From Nordella sp. HKS 07 (GTDB lineage: Bacteria; Pseudomonadota; Alphaproteobacteria; Rhizobiales; Aestuariivirgaceae), in the NCBI RefSeq assembly GCF_011046735.1, contig NZ_CP049258.1, positions 4,420,001-4,484,000 on the forward strand: a stretch of 64,000 nucleotides of DNA, read 5' to 3'. Position 1 is the first letter of the stretch. The number at the start of each line of letters is the position of its first letter. Below the pieces are notes generated by a model that saw only the letters and a list, made by a program, of their open reading frames with translations, ran no database searches and was not told where the DNA came from. This document shows positions 1 through 9,727 of this stretch, piece by piece. The position numbers were made by a program, and so were the translations under genes.

Positions 1-413
1 GAACTCGGCGCGGGGTCGAGCAGCATCGCTAGGACTGTGGGCACGCGCGCTATGGCTTGCGCGAGTTTCTCGTCCGCCGGATCGGCCTCCGTCGTCTCCC
101 GCGGGGAGAGCACGATGTTGATAGCAACGGATTTGGGCTGCCCGTGCGCGATTCTGTCGACCAGTTCGGCCAGACGACTTCGCGGCCAGGGCCATGGTCC
201 AAACTCTGCCAGCGCATCTCTGCCGATTTCCACGACGATCACGGGGCTCGTGGCATTCGGCCGGGGGGACCAGATGAGCATGCGGTCGAAAACATTCTCG
301 CGCAGATTTCGCACCACATTGCCGGGGTCTAGCAGAGCCGCAGCGAGAGCCGCGAGCAGACAGAGGCCCCCGACCAAGGGGACGAGCCGAGCGCCTGCTT
401 TAATCGGTCTCAT
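1..413 (-). CDS. CHASE2 sensor-domain protein, N-terminal part (runs off the window)
   Basis: The reverse strand reads 137 codons without a stop from ATG at 413 to the window edge, so only the N-terminus is present. Residues about 7-25 form a hydrophobic segment (LVPLVGGLCLLAALAAALL), probably a membrane anchor or uncleaved signal. The following stretch holds the CHASE2 hallmark: a VIVVEIG strand, then FGPWPWPR, then LAELVDRI and a VAINIVLS strand. CHASE2 domains are extracytoplasmic sensors normally followed by transmembrane helices and a cyclase, kinase or phosphatase; that output part lies outside the window, so the final function cannot be named. A GAGG nine bases upstream supports the start at 413. 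An in-frame ATG at 446 is an alternative with poorer spacing. Confidence 0.75.
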   Translation of the reverse strand, partial: MRPIKAGARLVPLVGGLCLLAALAAALLDPGNVVRNLRENVFDRMLIWSPRPNATSPVIVVEIGRDALAEFGPWPWPRSRLAELVDRIAHGQPKSVAINIVLSPRETTEADPADEKLAQAIARVPTVLAMLLDPAPS

Positions 414-607
414 GCGGCGATGCCTCACCTCGCAAGACAAAGTCATGCCCAGGCGCCGCCTCAGGTGGCATCGTCGCCCGGTATTGCGACTTTATTCCAG
501 TTCAACATAGTCCGCGACAGTCGATCACGTAGTGGAGAAATACTTGCATACCCTTCGACTATCGCCTCGATCGGGGACTTGGATGAAGCCGCATTTCACT
601 TGCGCGC

Positions 608-949
608 TCACACCGGTTCGTTGGCCCAGCCGAGCAACTGCCATTGACCGTCGCGCCGAACGAAGAGGCGCAGGTTGTGGAACTCCCGGACGCCGGCAGT
701 TACGATGCATTTCACGACTGCCCGACTCCCATGGATCTCGATGGGCTCGACGATGCGGGTCACCCGTGTGCCCCCTGGCGCTACTTTCTCCAGATACGCG
801 ATCCGGTCGTCGACGGTCCGGGCCTCGTCGGCACGCTGGAACGCAAGCCGAGGGGCGAGGATCGAGGCAAGCCATTCGCGGTCGCCCCGGTTCTCGGCGT
901 CGGCGATCTTAAGGTTCAGTTCTATCAGCGCCTGTACGTCGTCGCTCAT
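608..949 (-). CDS. NTF2-like / SnoaL-like family protein
   Basis: A 113-aa protein with the usual plan of a small NTF2-fold domain: an N-terminal helix pair (residues 1-30, LIELNLKIADAENRGD), a middle section, then a curved sheet ending in RLFVRRDGQWQLLGW near the C-terminus. That last motif (strand, turn, WQLLGW) is typical of DUF4440/SnoaL-like proteins. Members include ketosteroid-isomerase-type enzymes and non-catalytic binding domains, and no substrate can be assigned. It lies upstream of, and in the same direction as, the CHASE2 gene with about 190 bases between them, so they may or may not share a transcript. The ribosome-binding site is weak. Confidence 0.65.
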   Translation of the reverse strand: MSDDVQALIELNLKIADAENRGDREWLASILAPRLAFQRADEARTVDDRIAYLEKVAPGGTRVTRIVEPIEIHGSRAVVKCIVTAGVREFHNLRLFVRRDGQWQLLGWANEPV

Positions 950-1215
950 TTTGCGGTTCTCACTAGGGTCGCAGGACGACCGTATCCGATTGATGAGGAG
1001 TGATGCCAGATCGGAATGGGATGTGGTTCAAAACGACACGAAGGCAGCGAGCGCGCTTGTGCCAGTCCGTGCCTTCCGGGAAACCCGAACACCTGCTATG
1101 ATCATCCCCGATCCAGAACTAGCTTGGGGCGTGCTGGATCCAACTTCGCTACGTCTGTCTCTGTAGGACCCGCCGGGTCGATTCCGGCTCGAGTCGCCAT
1201 AGAGGTGCACCCTGC

Positions 1216-2898
1216 ATGGATAAGAAGCTCAGAGCGACATTGGTCGCCAAGCTCAGTGTGGACAAGAAGTTCGACAGCACGTACTCGGTCAAGAACCGCG
1301 AGTGGTTCGTTGGCGCGGTGCTTGATGCGCTGGCTGCCACGACCTCCGACTCCGGTCTCGAAGCCAAGGCGCGCGACATCGTGAACAAGGCCAATGCGCG
1401 CGTCAATCCGCCCACCAATACGGGCGCCACGGCCGGCCGTGACTTCAAGCTGCGCCTCGCGCTCGACGCCGCAATCGAAATGTTTGAGCGCAAGGACACG
1501 GCGCGGCGCGTCGAGATCATCTATGGCGCCATCGCAGGCAATCTCGCACTCGCCGAATCCTCACAGGATGCATTGTTCGAATTCATCATACGGCGCCGTT
1601 ATCGCACGGCACTGCGCATGGTCTATGACGTCAATCCGAACGAAAACGGAATATTCGTGTATCCAGGCGAGTGCACCACATTCGTGCCGACCGCCGCGCG
1701 TCCGGCCTGGCGCGTGAATTTCGATTCCAAGGATCTATGGGAGCGTTTTACTGCCGGCATGGTTCCACTGCGAGTTCGTGTCCCGCCTAACACCACGCCG
1801 GATCCGAAGAAGGCTGCGGAGACGCTCTGGAAGGCGAAAAACGACCCGTGCGATTCGAATCTCTTCGACTGCGCCCACGGGGTCTCCTGCGTGCTGATGG
1901 ATTCACTGTTCGAGGCGGACAGGGTGGATCAGTTCCTGAAGGCGATTCACGCGCGTGGTCCAAACCATTTGGCTATCATCCATCCCACCCTCTTCCCGGA
2001 AACGCATTATCTCTGGGAGAAGCCGACCGAAGCGAAGAAAGTATTTTCCAAGGAGCAGGTTGTGCCGGCCGACTTCCAGGTCGGTGATCACGTGTACATC
2101 TTCAATCACGGCATCTATCCGCAAGTGATGCCGCTGGGTTTCTGGAGCGGCGAGCACTCCATCGTCGTCAACTGCGGTAATCGGAAATTCGCCGACCGCA
2201 AGGGTTTCCTCTTCAGCGGGCATGGGCTGGACGAGCCGGAAACTGTCGAGTCGCTGCACGATGACCTGATCAAGGACCTGCAGACCGCGATACATCGAGC
2301 TTATTCGATCGGCCGTATCTTTCTGGACTATCGGCGCAGCAACAATACGTCCATTCCGACAACAAAGGTACAGACGCTGACGGACACGACAAAGGACAAG
2401 AACAACAATGACGTTACCGTCTTCTGGTTCGTAATCGACGTCGAGTTCAAATACGGAAACTACAAAGCCCCGAAGGTGCGGGGAGCAAAACAGCCCCAGC
2501 TGTCGGAACCCGGATTCATCGTGTTTGAAGTGCCTGACTTGAAGGCGTTCTCGATCTCGCCTCGCGGAGTTGACACGATTGGCGATCAAAGGAACTTAGG
2601 ATTGGATAAGGCCACGGTCATCCAACGCACTGGCACGCCCACGGCTGGCGGCAGCATCTACGACCGGCGGCTCTGGGAAATTCCTTTTCTCGATCCCGAT
2701 AGCGGAACGGAGAAGACCTTCCCGGTTTTCGGGGGTGAGGGAGGAAGTCTTAAGCTGTTGAGTCGCCAGGAGATGCCGAAGTTCAAGTTTGGGCGCCTCA
2801 CGGCGACGGACACGGGCGCTCTGACGACGCGCCCGACGTCGGATGCCTCAGCCACGTATGTGAGTTTCCTTAAGTCTTCCGGCGCGTTGCCGCCCTGA
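1216..2898 (+). CDS. Protein with Bacillus Tgl-like transglutaminase core
   Basis: A 560-aa protein and the first gene of the large-protein cluster. The middle resembles Bacillus subtilis spore-coat transglutaminase Tgl (as I recall its sequence, catalytic Cys116 and Glu187, with Glu115 assisting). Here FDCAHGVSCVLMDSL puts a cysteine at 219 after Asp218, matching FEC of Tgl. GDHVYIFNHG (290-299) followed by SGEHSIVV puts Glu313 where Tgl has RGENVI, and FLFSGHGL (331-338) matches its FAHGLGI. The Cys-to-Glu spacing is 94 residues against 71. About 110 N-terminal residues are helical, and 200 C-terminal residues (strand-rich, 360-560) are unassigned. No signal peptide is visible. Tgl makes gamma-glutamyl-lysine cross-links between proteins, so a cross-linking role is inferred, not shown. 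The next gene starts 13 bases after the stop. Confidence 0.6.
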   Translation: MDKKLRATLVAKLSVDKKFDSTYSVKNREWFVGAVLDALAATTSDSGLEAKARDIVNKANARVNPPTNTGATAGRDFKLRLALDAAIEMFERKDTARRVEIIYGAIAGNLALAESSQDALFEFIIRRRYRTALRMVYDVNPNENGIFVYPGECTTFVPTAARPAWRVNFDSKDLWERFTAGMVPLRVRVPPNTTPDPKKAAETLWKAKNDPCDSNLFDCAHGVSCVLMDSLFEADRVDQFLKAIHARGPNHLAIIHPTLFPETHYLWEKPTEAKKVFSKEQVVPADFQVGDHVYIFNHGIYPQVMPLGFWSGEHSIVVNCGNRKFADRKGFLFSGHGLDEPETVESLHDDLIKDLQTAIHRAYSIGRIFLDYRRSNNTSIPTTKVQTLTDTTKDKNNNDVTVFWFVIDVEFKYGNYKAPKVRGAKQPQLSEPGFIVFEVPDLKAFSISPRGVDTIGDQRNLGLDKATVIQRTGTPTAGGSIYDRRLWEIPFLDPDSGTEKTFPVFGGEGGSLKLLSRQEMPKFKFGRLTATDTGALTTRPTSDASATYVSFLKSSGALPP

Positions 2899-2911
2899 GC
2901 TCTGGCGTATC

Positions 2912-5900
2912 ATGGAAGTCAGCGATCTCATCTTCCTACGCGATCTGGTCCAGCGCTTCTCGGGGCCGCTCGTCAAGGCGACAGGCTCGCAGGACGAGGC
3001 TGCTGCTCTTCTTGTTCAACTCGGTTACCAGCCGCCGGCGGCCGTCACTGCCTTCCAGGATCTGAGCACGGCCATAACGGCGGTCGATGCGCTCGTCGCG
3101 GCGATCGAGGAATTGCCCGAGGACCCGGATGCGGAGGCCATCGGCGAGGCCGCGTTGCGGACCCTGCCGGCGGTCGCCGCAATTATCGTTTCGCTGAATC
3201 AGTTCGCCTCCAGCATCCAGGCCAACTTCGCGGGCTCGGATATCCTCAACCAGACGGACATCGTGGGGTCCATCGGCCGCAAGCTCCTTGACTATCTCAT
3301 CCTGCGTCTGCTCGAGGATCACTACAGGACGCTCGGTTCGGCCTTGGGGCTGCTTGGGCTCGTCGAAACCGAGGAAGTGACGTCCGCACCCACTCAATTC
3401 GAGACTGCCTATCTCAAACGCACCGTCAACTGGGACAAGCTGCCGGATCTCTTCACGGATCCGATCGGCATGGTGCTGACGAATCTCACCAGCAATGACG
3501 AAGTGTATGTTTTCCGCATCCTGCAGTTCGTCGGCGACCTCGGTCTGTCGCTCGGCCTCCAGACTGGCTTTCAATCCCCCGATGCGGCCATTCTCCGGCG
3601 CTTCAACGACAACGCGGACCTGCTGTCGCAGGACGACTCCGACGAGTTGACGACATTGCGCGTTCCGCTGATCGCGGATGAACCGGCTGCGGATCTGGCG
3701 TTGGAACTCTACCCCATCCGAAATTTCAACACCGGCAAGTATACAGGCATCGGCTCGGCGCTGAGCTTCGGCAGCACCATCGACATTCCGCTGGGCGAGC
3801 GCTTGCACATGCTGCTGAAGTTCAGCGCCAATGTCGCGGACGGACTCGGCGTCACGCTTTCCCGTTCGGGTGAGCTGCGGTTCACGGGCAGCCTGTTCAC
3901 CGGAAATGCGGCGCAATTCGCGGACTCCGTACAACTCGGCGCCCGCATCGCACTGGAGCCGAGCGAGGAGGCGGTGGCCGAAAGCAAGCTCGTATCGCTT
4001 GGCGCTCCCGGTGGCATCCATTTCGAGATCGGTTCCGGCACGCTGGCGCTCGGCGTCGAGAAGCAGGCCTCGATCCGCCTTTTCGCGGAGACCGAGCTGC
4101 GAAAAGGCCGGCTCGTCCTCAAATCCGACGATGCCGACGGGTTTATCGCCAAGCTGCTGCCTGAGGAGGGGATTACCACCGATTTCGAGCTCGGTTTCGG
4201 CATCGCGAACGACGCTGGCTTCTATTTCATCGGCAGCTCGGGCCTGGAGATCCGTCTTCCGCTGCATCTGCAGCTGGGGCCGATCGAGATCGATTATCTG
4301 ACACTCGGCGCGAAATTCGACGCGGCAAAGATCCCGGTGACGGCCGCGACGGGCATCTCCGCTAAGCTGGGGCCCCTTGCCGCCGTGGTGGAGGACATCG
4401 GCGTGCAGGCCACGTTCGTGATCAAAGGCGATCGCTCCGGCAATCTTGGGCCGCTTGACGTGTCCTTCGGCTTCAAGCCGCCGAAGGGCGTGGGTCTCTC
4501 CATCGATGCCGGCGTCGTGAAGGGAGGGGGTTACCTCTTCTTCGATTTCGACAATGGCGAATATGCCGGTGCCATGGAGCTGACCATTGCGGACTTTCTG
4601 AGCTTGAAAGCCATTGGCCTCATCACCACGCGCCTGCCCGATGGCAGCCGCGGCTTCTCGATGCTGATCATCATCACGGCGGAGTTCAGTCCAGGCTTTC
4701 AGCTCGGCTATGGCTTCAAGCTGATCGGTGTCGGCGGTCTCCTGGGCCTCAATCGTACCGTCGTCCTCGAGGCGCTGGCCCTCGGCGTGCGCACGGGCGC
4801 CGTCGATGGAATCCTGTTTCCCACCGATCCGGTGGCGAATGCGCCGCGCATCATCAGCGATCTGCGCACGATCTTCCCACCCTATCTCAACCGCTTCCTC
4901 ATCGGCCCCATGGCGAAGCTGGGCTGGGGCACGCCGACGCTGATCAGCCTCTCGCTCGGCATCATCATCGAAATTCCCGGCAATCTGGCGATCCTGGGTG
5001 TGCTGAAGGCGATCCTGCCCGACGAGGAAGCGGAGGTCCTGAAGCTTCAGGTCAATTTCGTGGGCGCCATCGAGTTCGACAAGAAGCGCGGCTGGTTCTT
5101 CGCGGCGCTGTTCGATTCGCGGGTGGTCTTCATCACGCTCGAAGGCGAGATGGGGATGCTCATCGCCGTGGGTGACGATGCGAATTTCGTGCTTTCGGTG
5201 GGCGGCTTTCACCCGCGTTTCTCGCCCCCGCCGCTGCCCTTCCCAAGCCCGAAGCGCATCTCGCTCGACATCATCAACACGCCGGTCGCCCGCATCCGCG
5301 CGGAAACCTACTTCGCCATCACCACCAACAGCGTGCAGGCGGGCATGCGCGCGGAGCTGTTCTTCGGCTACGATTCCATAGCCATCGAAGGGCACATGGC
5401 GTTCGATGCCCTGGTGCGCTTCTCACCCTTCTACCTGATCGTCGAAATCAGCGCCGGAGCATCCCTCAAGGCATTCGGCGTCGGTGTGTTCAGTCTTGAT
5501 CTGCAGTTCACGCTGGAAGGGCCTACACCTTGGAGGGTGCGCGGCCGCGGCTCCGTCAGCCTGTTGTTCATTTCGATCTCGGCGGACTTCGATGAGACCT
5601 GGGGCGAAGCACGCGACACTACCTTGCCGCCAATATATATTGTGGACCTGCTGCTTGCCGAGTTCGCCAAGGCCGAGAACTGGCGTGCGCTGCCGCCGCC
5701 GGCGACGAATCTCCTCGTTTCGCTGCGCAAGCTGGACCTTCCCGGGGACGCGCTTGTACTGCACCCGATCGGCACGCTGGAGATCAATCAAAGCGCTATT
5801 CCCCTCGGGCTCACGCTTGAAAAGGTCGGCGCGCAGAAGCCGGCGGATGCGGATCGCTTCACGTTGAGCGTAGCGTCCCCTGGCCTTGCGAAGCGTCGTG

Positions 5901-6397
5901 ATGCGCGGCGTGGCTTCGCGCCGGCGCAGTTCCGCGATCTCAACGATGCGCAGAAGCTCGCGGCGCCGGCATTCCAGAACGAAGTCAGCGGTGTCGAGCT
6001 CGGCGTGGTGGGCAGTGATTTTCGCGCCGGCCGAGCGGTCAAGCGCTCGCTAAGATACGAAATCACGACCATTGACACTTACTATCGGCGCTTCACACGT
6101 CGTTTTAGGGTGCTGGGTCTCGCCCTGTTTGCGCACTTCCTCAAAGGTGGTGCTGTTTCGAAAAATGCCTTCTCGCAAGGTCGGCGCAAGGGCATTCAAC
6201 CCTTCGACGACAGCATCCGGGTCAGCCAGGGTGAGTATGCGGTCGTGTTCACGACGGACAACCGCGCGGCCTCGGCCGCCAGCGCTGGCTTTGCGACCGA
6301 GAGCGAGGCGCGGGAGTGGATGCATGACGCGGCGGAGGCTGATCCGAACATCAGCCTTCATGTGATTCCGGCCCATGAGATGAGCGAGGCGGCATGA
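2912..6397 (+). CDS. Large beta-rich protein resembling DUF6603
   Basis: A 1161-aa protein with no signal peptide. Residues 1-230 are mostly helical. From about 240 to 960 the sequence is a long run of alternating short strands (for example LGVTLSRSGELRFTGSLF, LSIDAGVVKGGGYLFFDF), as in an extended beta fold or barrel. The region around 520-700, with GGGYLFFDFDNGEYAG, LKAIGLITTRLPDG, FKLIGVGGLLGLNRTV and LGWGTPTLISLSLG, resembles my memory of DUF6603, a family without known function. The last 200 residues are more charged. The gene follows the Tgl-like gene after 13 bases and overlaps the next gene by the four bases ATGA, which argues for one operon. A transport, adhesion or scaffold role is possible but unsupported. 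Confidence 0.6.
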   Translation: MEVSDLIFLRDLVQRFSGPLVKATGSQDEAAALLVQLGYQPPAAVTAFQDLSTAITAVDALVAAIEELPEDPDAEAIGEAALRTLPAVAAIIVSLNQFASSIQANFAGSDILNQTDIVGSIGRKLLDYLILRLLEDHYRTLGSALGLLGLVETEEVTSAPTQFETAYLKRTVNWDKLPDLFTDPIGMVLTNLTSNDEVYVFRILQFVGDLGLSLGLQTGFQSPDAAILRRFNDNADLLSQDDSDELTTLRVPLIADEPAADLALELYPIRNFNTGKYTGIGSALSFGSTIDIPLGERLHMLLKFSANVADGLGVTLSRSGELRFTGSLFTGNAAQFADSVQLGARIALEPSEEAVAESKLVSLGAPGGIHFEIGSGTLALGVEKQASIRLFAETELRKGRLVLKSDDADGFIAKLLPEEGITTDFELGFGIANDAGFYFIGSSGLEIRLPLHLQLGPIEIDYLTLGAKFDAAKIPVTAATGISAKLGPLAAVVEDIGVQATFVIKGDRSGNLGPLDVSFGFKPPKGVGLSIDAGVVKGGGYLFFDFDNGEYAGAMELTIADFLSLKAIGLITTRLPDGSRGFSMLIIITAEFSPGFQLGYGFKLIGVGGLLGLNRTVVLEALALGVRTGAVDGILFPTDPVANAPRIISDLRTIFPPYLNRFLIGPMAKLGWGTPTLISLSLGIIIEIPGNLAILGVLKAILPDEEAEVLKLQVNFVGAIEFDKKRGWFFAALFDSRVVFITLEGEMGMLIAVGDDANFVLSVGGFHPRFSPPPLPFPSPKRISLDIINTPVARIRAETYFAITTNSVQAGMRAELFFGYDSIAIEGHMAFDALVRFSPFYLIVEISAGASLKAFGVGVFSLDLQFTLEGPTPWRVRGRGSVSLLFISISADFDETWGEARDTTLPPIYIVDLLLAEFAKAENWRALPPPATNLLVSLRKLDLPGDALVLHPIGTLEINQSAIPLGLTLEKVGAQKPADADRFTLSVASPGLAKRRDARRGFAPAQFRDLNDAQKLAAPAFQNEVSGVELGVVGSDFRAGRAVKRSLRYEITTIDTYYRRFTRRFRVLGLALFAHFLKGGAVSKNAFSQGRRKGIQPFDDSIRVSQGEYAVVFTTDNRAASAASAGFATESEAREWMHDAAEADPNISLHVIPAHEMSEAA

Positions 6398-9300
6398 AAG
6401 CAGACTATACTTTCCTGTCCTGGGCGCGTGAGGGCCTCGCCAATCGCATCACCGCGCCCGATCCGAATCCAGCCGCGCAGACACGCGCCGAGATCGACGT
6501 CGCGCTGACGCTTACTTCGCATGGTCTGGACGGCAGCGACACGCCCCACCCGGTCTCGCGCGCGGTCCAGCTATACGGGCCAGGGGACATTCTGGGGCTC
6601 GACGCGCGCACAGTGGTGCGCACGGAACCACGCGACTGGATCACCAACTTCGAACCCAATTATGTCGCCGCGATCGAGTTCTACGACGAAACTCTTCCCT
6701 GGCGCTACACGCCGGCGGCGCCGGATGCCGCAGGCGTGAGGCTACGGCCTTGGATGATGCTCATCGTGCTCGCGGAGGACGAATTTGGAGAGACGTCGGA
6801 CGCGCAGACGCGCCCGTTGCCGGTCATCACCCTGACCGACGATGCTCTCGCCAATGCCATGCCCGATCCGGATACATTGTGGGCTTGGGCGCATATCCAT
6901 GTGAACCGCGGTATCACCGCGAGCGATACGGAGATTGTCGCGGCGGATCGAGATGCGGTCGCCGCGCGCCTCGATGCGGCCGTGCGAGGTGATGCGGACA
7001 TTGCCTATTCCCGTATCGTTTCGCCTCGGCGGCTGCTGGCGAACAAGACCTATCACGCCTTTGTGCTCCCGGTTTTCGAGTCTGGCCGGCTCGCGGGTCT
7101 CGGGCTCGATCCGGGCGCGGCGCCGAACGCCACCGCTTCCGCCTGGAAGAGCAACGGCCAGGACAAGAACGTCTTTCCTGTCTACTATCGCTGGCAGTTC
7201 CGCACCGGCGCGCTCGGTGACTTCGAAGCGCTTGTGAGGCTTCTGCAGCCGCGTCCTGTCGACAGACGCGTGGGCGTGCGGGACATGGATGTGCAACGCC
7301 CCGGTGCAAACCTGCCCGGCATCGACGATGCGAGACTGCATGGTGTCCTCCAGCTCGGGGGCGCTCTGAGGGTGCCGCGCTCCAGCCTGAGTCAGGAGGA
7401 GCACGACGCGGTCCTGGCGCAGGAAAACTGGGCGCAACCAACGCCACATCCCTTCCAGAGCAAGCTCGCGGCCTTGATTAACCTGGCGGATGACTACCAG
7501 CATTCGAGCGCAGCGCAGGCGAATGCGGTGCCGGATGTCAGCGGTATCACGCAGGACCCTGACCCGTTGATCACGCCGCCTCTATATGGCCGTTGGCATG
7601 CGCTCACACAGCGGCTCCTCAAGGAGCGGACCGGACAGTCTGTACCCAATCCCCAGAACTGGGTGCACGAGCTGAACCTCGATCCGCGCTTCCGCGTGCC
7701 CGCGGGATTTGGCACTCGCGTCGTGCAGGACAAGCAGGAAGATCTCATGGCCGCCGCGTGGGAGCAGGTAGGAGACGTGCTCGAGGCAAATCAGCGACTG
7801 CGGCGCCTGAAGTTCTCCCAACGCGCCGCCTTCGTATGGCACAAGACGCATCTGGGGGCGATCAGCGCCAATGATCCCGCGCAGGCGATTGCGCTGACGG
7901 AGCCAGTCCAGGCCCGCGTGATCGCCGGCGGGGTGACGATGCGATCCGTCATCGCCGCGAGTGCGGTGCCGCCGGCGCTTTTGGCGCCCACCATGCGACG
8001 AATGACGCGGTCGGGCGCGCATCTGATGCGGGCATTGCCCTTCAGTGAAAGCATCCGTCGGCAGGATCTGATCCTGCGCGTGAATAGTGGGCAGGTGCTT
8101 GCTGCGCCACCCAAGTTCGTGCCGCCCGGCGTCGTCACCGTTGACCAGGTGGTCGATGCGGCGCTGCCGAGTATGCTGCCCGGCTGGCTCGCCGGGCTCC
8201 TTCGCAACTCACCATGGGCCGTGGCACTGCCGCTGATAGTCGCAATTGTGCTTGTGGTCTTGCTGTGGTTCCTCGGCTTTCCTCTGGTGGCGATGGTGCT
8301 TGTCGTCGTCGGCGCCGCCGCTGCCTACGCCTTGTACCGGGCATTGCGCACGCTTCGCGCGACTGACAGCTTGAAGGAGTTCGGCCAGACGCCTGCCTCC
8401 GTCGATGCGCTGCCGGCAAGCCCTGACTTCACGCTGGCAGTGCCGGGCACTACAGTTAATCCCGTGACGCTCCAGGAGGGCGGCACGGACAGTGCTGAGG
8501 GCGCCCGGTTCAAGACCGCGCTCAAGGATCTCAACCGGCTCCTGCGCGCCAGCACCGACGCGGATACGGTTGGCGAGAACGGGCCGGCAAGGCCGCGTCT
8601 CGACCTGCCACGGGTCGCGCGACAAACGCTGGCGGCTATTGATCCGGCGCTGACCATACCGCGGCTCGCTCGCGCGCAGATCCGCGTACCTCCTCGTATC
8701 CGCGCCGAGCGTCCGGAGGAATTCGTGGAGGCGATGGCATATCCGGTGTTTGACCTGCCGATGTACGCGCCCCTGAGGGATATCTCCGCCGAGCTCCTGA
8801 TCCCCAACGTGAATTTCATCGGCAACAACACGATCACTCTTCTGGAAACGAACCAGAAATTCATCGAGGCCTACATGGTCGGCCTCAATCATGAATTCGC
8901 ACGCGAATTGCTATGGCGCGAATATCCGACTGACCAGCGCGGCAGCTGCTTTCGCCAGTTCTGGGATGTGTCGAGTTTCCTGTCCGCGGCTGGAGCGGAC
9001 GACGCAACCCTAAGGGAGAAGCTGCGCGACATCCCTCCCTTGCATCTTTGGTCCCGCGCCTCGAAGCTCGGCGATCATGACGCGCGCGAGCGCACCGGGG
9101 ACAATGAGGAAGAAGTCGTGCTGGTCATCCGCGGCGAACTGCTCAAGCGTTACCCGACTGCCGTGATCTATGCGCAAGCCGCGGACTGGGCGCGCAAGCC
9201 GAACGGAGATATCGATCGCGCCAAGGAGCGCTCGCTGGTGGAGCTCACTGCCGCTGAAGAGGCGGACCCTCCGCGTGAGAAGCTGCGCACGCCGCTCTAC

Positions 9301-9720
9301 CAGGCGAAGATCGAGCCCGATATCTATTTCTTTGGCTTTGACCTCACGGTCGCGGCGGCGCGCGGCGGCAGCGGCGAGAATCAGGGCGATCCGGCAGGAT
9401 GGTTCTTCGTCATCAAGGAACGCCCCGGCGAGCCGCGCTTCGGATTCGATGAAACCTCCGATCCCCAGATCGTGGTCTATAACGATCTTGGTTGGGATCG
9501 CGTGCCGATGAACGGGCAGTTCATACAGCCCCTGGGTGCCAACCCGCCGACCATCCCCGCAAGTTCGCCGGCGGATCAGGCTGAAAAAGAGGAGCAGCGC
9601 GCTGAGGACCAGAACGTGCGCTGGGATGGTGGCGTCAGCGCCGCGGAACTCGCTTACATCATGTATCAGGCGCCCGTCATGGTCGCCGTGCACGCTGCCG
9701 AAGCACTTCCGGCGGGATGA
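6394..9720 (+). CDS. Uncharacterised 1108-aa protein with two central membrane helices
   Basis: I do not recognise the family. No signal peptide is present. Residues 1-600 look soluble and mixed alpha/beta. Two adjacent hydrophobic segments at about 608-630 ([20 protein letters not shown]) and 632-650 ([17 protein letters not shown]) could form a membrane hairpin, followed by a basic turn (YRALRTLRA). Residues 660-1108 are again soluble and include [15 protein letters not shown] and [15 protein letters not shown]. The start overlaps the preceding stop by four bases and the next gene starts seven bases after this stop, so translation is probably coupled. If the helices are real, this member could tether the neighbouring giant proteins to the inner membrane; that is inference. 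Confidence 0.6.
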   Translation: MKADYTFLSWAREGLANRITAPDPNPAAQTRAEIDVALTLTSHGLDGSDTPHPVSRAVQLYGPGDILGLDARTVVRTEPRDWITNFEPNYVAAIEFYDETLPWRYTPAAPDAAGVRLRPWMMLIVLAEDEFGETSDAQTRPLPVITLTDDALANAMPDPDTLWAWAHIHVNRGITASDTEIVAADRDAVAARLDAAVRGDADIAYSRIVSPRRLLANKTYHAFVLPVFESGRLAGLGLDPGAAPNATASAWKSNGQDKNVFPVYYRWQFRTGALGDFEALVRLLQPRPVDRRVGVRDMDVQRPGANLPGIDDARLHGVLQLGGALRVPRSSLSQEEHDAVLAQENWAQPTPHPFQSKLAALINLADDYQHSSAAQANAVPDVSGITQDPDPLITPPLYGRWHALTQRLLKERTGQSVPNPQNWVHELNLDPRFRVPAGFGTRVVQDKQEDLMAAAWEQVGDVLEANQRLRRLKFSQRAAFVWHKTHLGAISANDPAQAIALTEPVQARVIAGGVTMRSVIAASAVPPALLAPTMRRMTRSGAHLMRALPFSESIRRQDLILRVNSGQVLAAPPKFVPPGVVTVDQVVDAALPSMLPGWLAGLLRNSPWAVALPLIVAIVLVVLLWFLGFPLVAMVLVVVGAAAAYALYRALRTLRATDSLKEFGQTPASVDALPASPDFTLAVPGTTVNPVTLQEGGTDSAEGARFKTALKDLNRLLRASTDADTVGENGPARPRLDLPRVARQTLAAIDPALTIPRLARAQIRVPPRIRAERPEEFVEAMAYPVFDLPMYAPLRDISAELLIPNVNFIGNNTITLLETNQKFIEAYMVGLNHEFARELLWREYPTDQRGSCFRQFWDVSSFLSAAGADDATLREKLRDIPPLHLWSRASKLGDHDARERTGDNEEEVVLVIRGELLKRYPTAVIYAQAADWARKPNGDIDRAKERSLVELTAAEEADPPREKLRTPLYQAKIEPDIYFFGFDLTVAAARGGSGENQGDPAGWFFVIKERPGEPRFGFDETSDPQIVVYNDLGWDRVPMNGQFIQPLGANPPTIPASSPADQAEKEEQRAEDQNVRWDGGVSAAELAYIMYQAPVMVAVHAAEALPAG

Positions 9721-9727
9721 GAACACC

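Noticed and set aside
2936..5395. A very long open frame (819 codons) on the minus strand antisense to the DUF6603-like gene
   Set aside because: Its sequence is a shadow of the high-GC plus-strand codons (Arg/Asp/Glu/His-rich, no domain), while the plus-strand protein is strand-rich and operon-coupled.
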